This document shows, piece after piece, positions 15,180-24,500 of a stretch of 32,688 nucleotides of DNA (position 1 is the stretch's first letter; every line of letters starts with the position of its first letter). The DNA is taken from the NCBI RefSeq assembly GCF_004137685.1, contig NZ_QYBB01000044.1, positions 1 to 32,688 on the forward strand, read 5' to 3'. Under the pieces are notes generated by a model, which searched no databases, was not told the DNA's origin, and saw nothing but the letters and a program-made list of their open reading frames with translations. The position numbers and the translations under genes are program-made. Source of the DNA: Lichenibacterium minor (GTDB lineage: Bacteria; Pseudomonadota; Alphaproteobacteria; Rhizobiales; Beijerinckiaceae).

Positions 15180-16549
15180 TGCCGGCCGCCCTCCTCGACC
15201 GCCCGCAGACGCTCGACGACGCCACCGAGGCGGCCCGCATCGAGGTCGTGCAGCCCCTCGCCCTCGACCCCGACACCGTGTCCCCCGTGCTGGCCTCCAT
15301 GGCGCGCGCCTGGCACGGCGCGCTGGAGACGGCTGACCGCGCTGCCCTGCTCGGCCCGATCGTGCCCCGCCTGACGGGCACCAAGGCGTCCGCCGCTGTC
15401 GAGGAGCGCCGCGCCGTCATGGCGGCCGACTTCGCCATCCGATGCTTCCTCCCCCACTGGCTCCACCGCGCCGGCCTGACCGCGACCGCGGCCCGGTTCG
15501 GCCAGATGCCGGAGCTGGCGACCCTGGCCGAGGTCGCGGCGGCGCGCCCGGCCCTGGAAGCCGCGGCGGCCGAGGCGAACGCGGCGTGGATCGCGGCCCG
15601 CACACGGACGAAACCCGACGTTCCGGCCGCGGCGTGGGACAGGGTCCGCGAGGACGTGCGGAATGCCGTCCGCTTCCTCATTCTGGCGAGCGCCGAGGCC
15701 ACGATCCGCATCTCCATCGAGGACGCGGAGTGGGCGGCGACGGCCCATTTCCTGTGGGAGGCCGCCGCGGCGTGCTTCTGGGCCTCGGCCTGGGACGGCG
15801 TCCGTACCGGCTCGGCCGACGGCACCATCGCGCGGGTGGCGGCCGTCATGTTGCCGATGCGGGCCGGGCTGAACCGTCAGTCCATGGCCCTGCTGGCGCG
15901 GATGGCGGCGTTCGGAACCGTGCCGCGCCCGGCCTTCCACGATATCGCCGATTTCCCCGCCCTGCAGGCGCTCACGCAGCACTGGCCGGCGATGCGGGCC
16001 GACCTCGACGAACTGTCCGCCCCGCTGATGGACGTCGACCGCGTGGGCAAGCCACACAGCGCCGTGGTGGCCGAGGTCGGAAGCCGCATCGCGGCCGGTG
16101 AAACCTTCGGGTGGGTGAAGGGCTGGGGCGGCGAGGGTGGTGGTCCAAACCTTGATTGGGTCCAGTACGGCCTCATCCTCGGCGACCAGGCCATTCCCTT
16201 CGCCAAAGCGCCCCGGACCCTCGGCCTGCTGTCCGGCCTGCGCGGGCTCAAGGTGGCGGCCTTCGCGCGCCTCGCGCCCGGCACGCTGCTTCCTGCCCAC
16301 ACGCACCCTGAGATTGCCGCGGAAGGTCTCTTGCAGGCCCACATCACCCTGCAGGCCCCGCCAGCCACGGCTTCGTGCCTGCTCAACGTCGCTGGCGAGA
16401 TCCGCCAGCACGCCGAAGGCTGCGCGATCGTCTTCGACGGGTCATTGCCGCATTGGGCGCTGAACGCGTCGAGCGCTGACCGGGTGATTTTGTACCTCGA
16501 ATTTCACCGCGCCGCCTTCGAGCGGTCGCACACCTCGACGGAGGGCTGA
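15179..16549 (+). CDS. phage protein with C-terminal aspartyl/asparaginyl beta-hydroxylase-like domain
   Basis: This 456-residue protein has two parts. Residues 1-300 are helical and of unknown fold (Ala- and Trp-rich). Residues about 345-445 match the Asp/Asn beta-hydroxylase cupin of 2-oxoglutarate oxygenases: LLPAHTHPEIAAEGLLQAHITL (split here: LLPAHTHPE at 371-379), then CLLNVAGEIRQHAEGCAIVF and DGSLPHWALN. Candidate iron ligands are H374 or H376 and H425, with the family's basic 2-oxoglutarate anchor nearby. The gene overlaps the tail-protein stop by 4 bases and precedes other virion genes, so a virion protein is the likely substrate (inference). No regulatory site of its own is visible. 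Confidence 0.7.
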   Translation: MPAALLDRPQTLDDATEAARIEVVQPLALDPDTVSPVLASMARAWHGALETADRAALLGPIVPRLTGTKASAAVEERRAVMAADFAIRCFLPHWLHRAGLTATAARFGQMPELATLAEVAAARPALEAAAAEANAAWIAARTRTKPDVPAAAWDRVREDVRNAVRFLILASAEATIRISIEDAEWAATAHFLWEAAAACFWASAWDGVRTGSADGTIARVAAVMLPMRAGLNRQSMALLARMAAFGTVPRPAFHDIADFPALQALTQHWPAMRADLDELSAPLMDVDRVGKPHSAVVAEVGSRIAAGETFGWVKGWGGEGGGPNLDWVQYGLILGDQAIPFAKAPRTLGLLSGLRGLKVAAFARLAPGTLLPAHTHPEIAAEGLLQAHITLQAPPATASCLLNVAGEIRQHAEGCAIVFDGSLPHWALNASSADRVILYLEFHRAAFERSHTSTEG

Positions 16550-16550
16550 G

Positions 16551-16841
16551 ATGGTCCCGCACGCCGAAACCCACGGCCCTCTCGACACGCGCCCTATCGC
16601 GCCGGACGACATCGGCGAGGCCCGCGAGCGCATCGCCGGCCTGCTGCGCAACGTGAAGGCCACGGACGGGCACCGCGCCGCCGTCACGGCCGCCCTGGCC
16701 GCCATCGCGAGCGCCGTGGACGTGCTGATCGAACTCGGCGCCGAAACGGCCGCCCTGGGCGCCCTGCGGGCCGTCGCGGGGCCGCTCGAGGAGCGCGCTG
16801 CCTGCCGAGCGGCCGGCGAGCATGGGGAGACAAGACATTGA
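16551..16841 (+). CDS. small helical late-cassette protein
   Basis: The 96-residue protein starts one base after the hydroxylase stop, with GGAGGG six bases upstream of its ATG. Its helical core reads DDIGEARERIAGLLRN.KAT and AALAAIASAVDVLIELGAET, without membrane character. It ends in a TTGA overlap with the next gene. No family is recognised. It may be a chaperone or minor structural protein, judged only by position. Confidence 0.65.
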   Translation: MVPHAETHGPLDTRPIAPDDIGEARERIAGLLRNVKATDGHRAAVTAALAAIASAVDVLIELGAETAALGALRAVAGPLEERAACRAAGEHGETRH

Positions 16842-17494
16842 GCGACGTCGTCGACCTCGAACCTTCCGCGTCCCCTGCCGAAAGCGGTGCCGACGCCGTC
16901 GAGCGCCCGAGCATCGCCGATATCGCCTCGCGAGCCATCAAGGTCGCTTCCGAGCGCCAGGCCGACCGCGAGGCCGGCCGCGAGGTCCCCGCCGAGCTGC
17001 CCGACGTTTCGACGGCCGTGCCCCGCGAGAGACAGGGCAGGCCCACGGCGAAGCCCCAGGCCAAGCCGGCCACCTCCGCGCCTGCGGAGACCGACGCGCG
17101 ATCCGCCCCGCCCGAAGCGTCCGCCACAGCGCCCGCGGTTGAAGCCCCCGCGGGGTGGTCAGAGGAGAAGAAGGCGGGATTTGCCCGTCTGCTCCCCGAC
17201 GCACAGAGGCTCTTGCTCGAACACGTCAAAAGCCAGGACGACGACTATGGGCAGAAATCGCGCAACCTGCAGGCGCAGGCACAGCAGGCAGAGCCCTTTA
17301 TCCGGGCCTACGTCGACCACGCCGATTTTCTGAACAAGCAATCCGCCGCGATCGGGGCGGCCCCTCACGAGGTCATGTCGAACATGGTCTCCATCCTCCG
17401 CGCTGGCACGACCGGCACGCCCCAGGAGCGTCGGCAGGCGCTGGGCTACGTCGCGTACCTGTTCGGGATCAATCCCAACACCCTCGGAGCTTGA
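16838..17494 (+). CDS. late virion/scaffold-like protein with disordered N-terminus
   Basis: The 218-residue product begins at a TTG (16838-16840) preceded by GGGGAG, overlapping the upstream stop. Residues 1-110 are Pro/Ala/Glu-rich and probably disordered. Residues 110-218 form a helical domain (GWSEEKKAGFARLLPDAQRL, YVDHADFLNKQS, RRQALGYVAYLFGINPNTLG). Related short proteins precede the large internal proteins in podovirus-like prophages. A scaffold, assembly or ejection role is inferred from position. Confidence 0.65.
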   Translation: MSDVVDLEPSASPAESGADAVERPSIADIASRAIKVASERQADREAGREVPAELPDVSTAVPRERQGRPTAKPQAKPATSAPAETDARSAPPEASATAPAVEAPAGWSEEKKAGFARLLPDAQRLLLEHVKSQDDDYGQKSRNLQAQAQQAEPFIRAYVDHADFLNKQSAAIGAAPHEVMSNMVSILRAGTTGTPQERRQALGYVAYLFGINPNTLGA

Positions 17495-17497
17495 GCT

Positions 17498-20400
17498 ATG
17501 GCTGAGAACGATTACGGCTTGGCCGGCCTTCCGGCCAACGCTCCTGAAAGCGTCAAGGCGCGCCTGATGGCCGCTCGGCTTCTGGCGCAATCCGCGGCGG
17601 CGGCCTCGGCCCCCTACACCAGCAAGGGCGTGGTCGGCCTCAAGGCGATCGAAGGCCTGATGGGTGGGCTGCAGGAGCGCAGCGCGATTCAGGAAGCCCA
17701 GCAGGGCCAGGCGGCGCAGCGCGCCATGATGGCGAACTACCTGCTCAACGGAACCTCAACGCCGGCCATGACGGCGGCTGGCGCGGGCGCCTCGGGCGGT
17801 GCGGCCCCGGCCACGCCCGGCATGATCCCCGGCTCCGCCCCGACCGGCCCGGCCAACGCCCTGCCGTCCGGCGGTGCAGGCGCGTCCGACTATTTCGGTC
17901 GCCTTGGCCACATCGAGAGCGGCAACAGCGACACTGTCAGCAACAAGGCGTCGGGGGCCACGGGGCGCTATCAGTTCATCGGCTCGACGTGGAACCGGCT
18001 CGCACAGCAATATCCTGAACTCGGCCTCACACCTGACGGGCGCACCGATCCTGCGCAGCAGCAGCGCGCCATCCAGGCGTTCACCAACGACAACGGTTCG
18101 GCGCTGGGCCGCTCCGGCTTTCAGGCGACGCCGGGCAACTTGTATCTCGCCCACTTCGCTGGCGCCGGCGGAGCAACCGCAGCACTGAAAGCCGACCCCA
18201 ACACCCCCGTGGAACAGGTGCTCGGCGGTGCTGCGGTGCGGGCCAACCCGTTCCTGCATGGCAAGACGGCGGGCGACCTCGTGGGCTGGGCCAACGGCAA
18301 GATGGCCGGTGTCGATCCGTCAACCGTGCCAGGCGCGCCGTCCACCGGCGCTTCGACGATGGCATCTGGCATCAACGCGAACGGAGGCGCGCCGATCGGT
18401 GACGCCACCGTGCTCGCCGCCAGGAACCGCCTCGCGTCCGGTACAGGCACCGATGCGGACCGTGCGACCGTCAGCACCTACCTGCAGCAGCAGAACACCC
18501 CGGCCCCGAGCCGCACGGCCTCGGCCGACGCTCCTGCCCCAAACGCTCAGCCGGTCGCCTCATCGAGCCTGCCGCCCGGCGTGACGCCGGATATGCTCCG
18601 TCCCGGCACGCCTGCTCCGTCGCCCTTCGGCTCGATGCCGGCCACCATGGCGCAGCCGGCCGCCTCGCCGGATGCCGCCACGCTCGCCGCCGCCCTTCGG
18701 GGGTCGGCCGGTGGTTCGGCCCCGGGTGCCACGCCGCTGCCGGCCATGATGCAGCCGTCCAGCCCGTTCGGTGCCATGCCGGACAGCATGAACCAGGCGC
18801 CGGCCGCGGTGCCGGGTCCGACCATGGCGAGCGCACCGCCGCCTTCTCCGCAGCCTTCGCCCTTCGGCGCTGGCCCGTCGCCGATGCAGGGCAACGGCGG
18901 TGCCGATCCGAAGATGCTGGCGGCCCTGCTCCAGCGCGGCGCGCCGAACCCGGCCATAGGTTCTCCCGCGCCCGACCCGTCCATCATGCAGGCCGGCGGT
19001 CCGACCGCCCCCCAGGCGCCGCCGCTGTCCCCGAGCGCGCTGGCGATGGGCGACCTTGCACCCGGCGGCCCCGGCCCCACCGCGCTCGATCCTTCGGGCG
19101 CCGCGCTGCCCCCCGTGGCGGCTTCCGGCATGTCCTCGGACAACCTGCCCGGCATGGACAACTTTGCACCTGACGGCAGCGTGCGTCAGTCGAGCCTCGG
19201 CGCCGCTGGCTTCACGGGCTCCCCGGCCGACGGGTCGATGCAGGCGACCCTCGCCGGCAACCTCGCCGGACCGCAGGCCTACGTGGGTGGCCCCCTCGGG
19301 CTCGGCACCGGCGCCCCTGATCCATCTGCGCCAGCTCCCTCGCCTGCCGTGCTGGCGGCTGCGCTCCGCCAGCCTGCCGGCCCCTCGGCTCCGCCGGCCC
19401 CGACACCCGGCCCGACGTCGGCCCCCGCCCCTATGGTGCCTCCCGCGCCGGCCGGCATCGACCAGAGCGCCGGGCCAGCGCCGATCGCGGCGCTGGGCGC
19501 CTCGCCGGACCCGTCCGACGTGGCCGGAAATGCCACGCGAGCGATGCAGGCCGCGGGCATGGACGTCACGGGCCTGCCTGGAGCGGCGCCCAAGCCTCCC
19601 GTCCCGCCCTTGCCGACGATGGCCGGCGCCAACGTGCCGCCGCCGGATCTGTCGGGCCTCGCCGGCCCAACCACGCCACCCTCAGGCTCGGGGCTGCCCA
19701 TCATGGCGCGCGCTTCCTCGAACCCGCCCGCGGCGCTTCAGCAGGACTTCGCCGGTCTCGGGCAGCCGCAGCCGCAAGGGGCCGCTCCTCAGGCGTCCGC
19801 GCAGCTTTCGTCGCTGCCGCAGACTGCTCCGCTGCCGCCTCCGGGCGTTCAGTCGCTCGCCGCCGCTCAGCCCCACCCCGACGCGCCGGCACCTGGGGCG
19901 GCAACTGCGGGTCCCGCGCCCGTCTCGCCGCAGATGCTCGCCTCGCTACTCGCACAGCAGCCCATGGGGTTGCCGGGCCAGGGCGGGGGCGACCCTTCGA
20001 GCCCGCAAGCCTTCATGCGGCAGGAAGCGCAGCGCGCACAGGGCGGTCCATCCCCGGCGGTTCTCAGCGCCGCGCTCCGCGGGCAGACGTCGGCGCCCCA
20101 GGCGGCGCCTGTCCAGACAGACGACGGCAACCCGCTCTCGGCGATGGGACGGCTATTCGGGCAGGGTGGAGGCGGCCAGGGGCAGAATGGCGGCAACCCG
20201 CTCGCGTCGCTGCCCCTGGTCGGGCAGTTCTTCGGCGGCGGTCAGCAGTCGGGGGCCGGCCCTGGCGAGCAGGCGGCGTCCTCGCCAGCCTATGGTGGCC
20301 AGCCTGCGGGGTCGAGCTTCACGCCGGGTGGGCAGGGCGCACAGCCGGCACAGGGCGGCGCTGGGCAGCAAAGCGGACAGGGTCAGAACCCGAGCCAGGC

Positions 20401-21571
20401 GCAGATCCTCGCCCTGATCCAGAGCCCGTACACGACCCCGGCGGAAATGCAGATGCTGATGTCGAGGCTCAACCCGACGCCGACCATCGAGAAGACGGCG
20501 GACGGCAAAATCGTGTCCATCGACCCGCGCGGGAACATGCCGGCCCGAGTGCTCTACTCCGGGCAGGGTTACCGTCCCGCGACGTCCGCGGAGCGGCAGC
20601 AGTACGGCATCACAGACGATCGGCCGTTCTCCTTTGGGCCGGACGGCAAGCCCGAGATCGGCACCGTTGACCCGAATGCGAAGGAGACGAACGAGCAGCG
20701 CGATTATCGGCAGGTCGCGACGGAGGCTGTGAAGGCGGGTCAGAAGCCACCGTCCTTCGCTGACTATCAGACCACGTTGCGCCATGCGGGCAGTTCCGAC
20801 CCCGGCCCGGCCGGGCAGGTGTTCGGGGCCATGAAGGAACAGAAGGACCAGGCCGACGCCGCGGCGCGCGCCTTGCCCTCGTTCCAGCAGGCTAACGCGG
20901 CCATCAAGGCGGGCGGCATCTTCGGTGCCGGCGCCGATCGTCGCCTGGACATGGCGAAGACGCTGTCCCTGTTCGGCTATCAGGACCAAGGCAACGCGGC
21001 GGCCAATACGGAGGTGTTCCGCTCCGCGGTGGCCCCCGTCGTGCTGTCGACGGTCAAAAGCCTCGGGTCGGGCTCGGGCATCTCGGACGCGGACCGCGCC
21101 TTCGCTGAGAAGGCGGCCGGCGGCAACATCGAGTTGGAGCCTCAGGCGATCCAGCGCCTTCTCGACATCGGTGAGCGAGCCGCCAACGCCAAGGTGGCCA
21201 ACTACAACGCCACCTTGGACGGCGTGTATCCGGCGAGCGACGCGAAGAACGGCCAGGTGCGGCAGCTCTTTCAGATCCGCATGCCGGATGCAGGCGCTTC
21301 CGCCGCAGCGGCTCCGGCTGCCCCTGCTGCACCGGCTCCCGCCGCCGCTCCTGCCTCCGCTGCGGCCCCTGCCGCGCCTCAGGGCGGTGGCTACCTGCCC
21401 GGCGCCGCTCGGGGTCCGGCTCCCGCGGCACAGGCACCACAGGCCGCTCCTTCCGGCGGGGCGATGCCTCCCCCGGCGGCCGTCTCTGCGCTGCAGAGCA
21501 ATCCGGGCCTGCAGGCTCAGTTCGACGCGAAGTATGGGCAGGGCGCTTCCGCCCGCGCCCTCGGGCAGTGA
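17498..21571 (+). CDS. giant internal-virion-type protein with lysozyme/transglycosylase domain
   Basis: The 1357-residue protein starts at the ATG at 17498 with GGAG eight bases upstream. Order: helical N-terminus (1-90); Ala/Gly linker; lysozyme-fold muralytic domain (about 128-270) with SDYFGRLGHIESGN (catalytic glutamate probably E140), GATGRYQFIGSTW and NLYLAHFAGAGGA. A very long Pro/Ala/Gly-rich region (about 330-960) follows, with five copies of a short LAAALR-like motif near residues 396, 474, 619, 814 and 856. A more ordered segment follows (about 970-1260), then a Pro/Ala tail. By analogy with T7 gp16-type and other ejection proteins it would be packaged in the capsid and locally open the cell wall during DNA entry. 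Confidence 0.8.
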   Translation: MAENDYGLAGLPANAPESVKARLMAARLLAQSAAAASAPYTSKGVVGLKAIEGLMGGLQERSAIQEAQQGQAAQRAMMANYLLNGTSTPAMTAAGAGASGGAAPATPGMIPGSAPTGPANALPSGGAGASDYFGRLGHIESGNSDTVSNKASGATGRYQFIGSTWNRLAQQYPELGLTPDGRTDPAQQQRAIQAFTNDNGSALGRSGFQATPGNLYLAHFAGAGGATAALKADPNTPVEQVLGGAAVRANPFLHGKTAGDLVGWANGKMAGVDPSTVPGAPSTGASTMASGINANGGAPIGDATVLAARNRLASGTGTDADRATVSTYLQQQNTPAPSRTASADAPAPNAQPVASSSLPPGVTPDMLRPGTPAPSPFGSMPATMAQPAASPDAATLAAALRGSAGGSAPGATPLPAMMQPSSPFGAMPDSMNQAPAAVPGPTMASAPPPSPQPSPFGAGPSPMQGNGGADPKMLAALLQRGAPNPAIGSPAPDPSIMQAGGPTAPQAPPLSPSALAMGDLAPGGPGPTALDPSGAALPPVAASGMSSDNLPGMDNFAPDGSVRQSSLGAAGFTGSPADGSMQATLAGNLAGPQAYVGGPLGLGTGAPDPSAPAPSPAVLAAALRQPAGPSAPPAPTPGPTSAPAPMVPPAPAGIDQSAGPAPIAALGASPDPSDVAGNATRAMQAAGMDVTGLPGAAPKPPVPPLPTMAGANVPPPDLSGLAGPTTPPSGSGLPIMARASSNPPAALQQDFAGLGQPQPQGAAPQASAQLSSLPQTAPLPPPGVQSLAAAQPHPDAPAPGAATAGPAPVSPQMLASLLAQQPMGLPGQGGGDPSSPQAFMRQEAQRAQGGPSPAVLSAALRGQTSAPQAAPVQTDDGNPLSAMGRLFGQGGGGQGQNGGNPLASLPLVGQFFGGGQQSGAGPGEQAASSPAYGGQPAGSSFTPGGQGAQPAQGGAGQQSGQGQNPSQAQILALIQSPYTTPAEMQMLMSRLNPTPTIEKTADGKIVSIDPRGNMPARVLYSGQGYRPATSAERQQYGITDDRPFSFGPDGKPEIGTVDPNAKETNEQRDYRQVATEAVKAGQKPPSFADYQTTLRHAGSSDPGPAGQVFGAMKEQKDQADAAARALPSFQQANAAIKAGGIFGAGADRRLDMAKTLSLFGYQDQGNAAANTEVFRSAVAPVVLSTVKSLGSGSGISDADRAFAEKAAGGNIELEPQAIQRLLDIGERAANAKVANYNATLDGVYPASDAKNGQVRQLFQIRMPDAGASAAAAPAAPAAPAPAAAPASAAAPAAPQGGGYLPGAARGPAPAAQAPQAAPSGGAMPPPAAVSALQSNPGLQAQFDAKYGQGASARALGQ

Positions 21572-21580
21572 GGTCCAGCC

Positions 21581-24500
21581 ATGGCGAACTTCTTTGACCA
21601 ATTCGACGCGCCGGCGGCCTCGGCGACCGCAGCGCAGCCTCAGGCGGCTCCGGCGGCCAACTTCTTCGATCAGTTCGACGCGCCGGCGCAGCCGGCCACG
21701 GCGGCACCCCTGACGATCCAGGGCTCCCCGCAGAGCGCCGGGGACGCGCTCGACATGGTCGAGGGCACGGGGTCGGCCGCCTACGACACTGGGCCGGCGG
21801 AGGGCGGCGCAACCTACGGCGACCGCCTCCGCAACATTGGCGGCATGGCCGTCGCCGGCCTCGATGGCATCGCCAATTCCGTCCCCTTCACGGATCGGTT
21901 GGCGGCGTTGGCGGCGGCCGGGACGGGCATCGGCGGCAAATTCGGGGACTACAGCGGGAACCTGGCGCAGCTCCGGGGCGAGGAAGGCCCCGCGATGGAC
22001 GCGCACCCCGGCGCGGCGCTGGTTGGCTCCATCGCGGGCGGGGCGGCCGTGCCTATCCCCGCGTTGGGCGCGGTGGCGTCCGGCGCCAGCCTGGGCGGAA
22101 AGGTCATTCGCGGCATAGCGGCCGGCGGCGCGCTTGGCGCTGCTTCCGGCGCCTCGTCGAGCCAGGATCTGACCGACCTCGGACAGACAGCGAAGGGCGC
22201 CGGGATCGGGGCAATCGTAGGTGGCGGTGTTGGTGCAGCCATTCCTGTGGCCGGCGCTGGATATGGCGCCCTTCAGCGTCTCCTCAGTCGTGACGCCGTC
22301 CCCGCCATGTCCGGTGTGACCCCTGCGGCGCGTGACGTGCTGCTGTCGGCCATCGCCAAAGACGGGCCGGAGGCGGTCCAGCGGAACGCCGCGCTCTACG
22401 GCGATCCCGCCATGTTGTTCGACTACGGCGCAGGCCTCAAGGGTGTGGCGCAGGGGCTCGCCACCAAGGACGGGCAGGCGGCGGCTGTGGTCGGCGACGC
22501 GCTGGGCGCGCGGCAGGCCGCGACCAACGCCCGGGTGCGGACGGGGTTGGACCAGAACTTCGGCCCGGCGCAGGACCCGGCCGCGGTGGCATCTTCGATC
22601 GCCGACACGCGCGACGCCGCGACGGTTCCGTTGTTCGCCCGTGCGGCACAGGCCGGCGTGCCCTACCCGGCCGATCTGGCGCAGCGGCCCGCGGTGGCCT
22701 CGGCCCTGCGAGACGCCGCCACGGACGCGGCGAACCGGGGCACACCGTTTCCCACCATCACGCTCGACGAAGCCGGCCAGCCCGTCGCATCTCAAGCCGC
22801 GCTCGACGCCTACAACGCCGGCACCCGCCCGGCCGTGACGGACGCGCTGGCGGGTGCGCTCGGGGCCGATCCGACGCGGGGCCCTCTGACCATCGAGGCG
22901 GCCCTGAAAGCGCAGCGCAGCGCCGCTGCCGACCCGCTCTATGCGAAGTGGCGCGACACGCCTGTGCCGATGACGCCGGCCCTGCAGGACATCCTCAGTC
23001 GACCGAGTGTGGCCCGCGCTCTGCCCGATGTAGAGCGCAAGGCTGCGGACCAAGGGCGCAGCATCTACGCGAGGTCGAGCGGTCCGGCCTCGTCGTGGGA
23101 GCGCGATCCGCTGGGCTCGGGCACCGTGCCGGACTTCCCCGGCGACGCGGTGCCCGGCATGCCCGCCACGCCGGACAACACCTATTTCAGCAACTTCCAG
23201 AAGCCGACACCACCCGACATGCCGCGCCCGCAGACGGCGCGCGACGTCATCCGCGGCCTGGGTGGCGTGCGGGACAGCGGCGGCGACCTCGCCGCCCGCG
23301 GTGTCGACGAGATGGGACCCGGGATCGGCACTCTGTTGCACCCGCCTGGCTCCGGCAAGGGCGTGTCGGCCGACGAGGCGAGCCAGGTTCTGGCGCAGCT
23401 CGGCTACTTCGGCGCCGACACCGAGGCGGCGATGCGCGGCCGGAGCACGTCGCTTCTGGCCGACGTCCTGACCAACCACCCGAGCTATCCCGAGGGCGCG
23501 GCGTCGGAGGCCTGGGCGGCCCACGACAACGACATGCGGGACTGGCAGCAGTGGAAATCCGACACCGCCGGCGACACGCGTTATCGCGATCCCGCCATGC
23601 CGGGCCGCGGGCCCGCACCGTCCTACGCGCCCGAGGATATGGGCCTGCCGCCGGGCGGCGAAGGGTCGGCGCAGCGGGTGCCGCCCGTCACGGCTGAAGG
23701 GCTGGACTACGTCGGCCGCACCCTGCGGGACAAGATCGACGCGGCCCAGCGTGCCGGGAACAACGACGACGCCAGGATCTATTCCGGGCTCCGCGATCAG
23801 CTTCTCAACGCCGTCGACAACCACCCCGACGAAGGCGTCCGCGGCGCGTGGCAGGCGGCCCGTGACGCCTACAAAGGGCCGTCGCGTGAGATCGACGCGC
23901 TACAGGCAGGGCGCGAGGCGCTGGCCGACGGCGTGACGGTGGAACAGATGCGGAGGGACTTCGCGGCGCTGGGCACCGATGGAGAGCGGCAGCAGTATCG
24001 CAACGGCTTGTTCAACGCGATGCGCGACAAGCTCGGGAAGGCGAGCGACACGGCCAACTTCGTTCGCACGGTGGCCGGCAATCAGGCGATCCGAGACAAG
24101 TTCGCCACGGTGGCACACTCCCCGGCGGCGCTCGACGCCTTCAACGCCACGATGGGTCAGGCGCAACAGCGGTTCACTGAGGCGACGCGGCCGACTGCCG
24201 AAGCCTGGCACCAAGCGCTTGCGGCGCTCGACGCCCGCGCCGCCAAGGGAGAGCCGGGCATCGCCGCGCCTCGGGACGCGTTGGCCGCGCACATGGCGCA
24301 GAACCCGGATTACGCTCGAGCCCGGGGCATCCAAGCGGAGTATGGCGGCCTGCAGGACGCCATCGGATATGGGCGGCAGTCCCTCGCCGGGGGTGCCGAT
24401 CCCATCTGGCCATCGGCCTATGCGGCTCGCATCGGCGAGATGTCGCCTGCTGCCGTCGCGGCCAATCGGGTCGGGCAGCGCGCCACCATGGAGGAGGCGG

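Noticed and set aside
20153..23824. A 1223-aa open frame on the minus strand
   Set aside because: It is antisense to two well-supported late virion genes, is dominated by Arg/Gly/His/Val codons expected from complement of GC-rich sequence, and has no recognisable domain.
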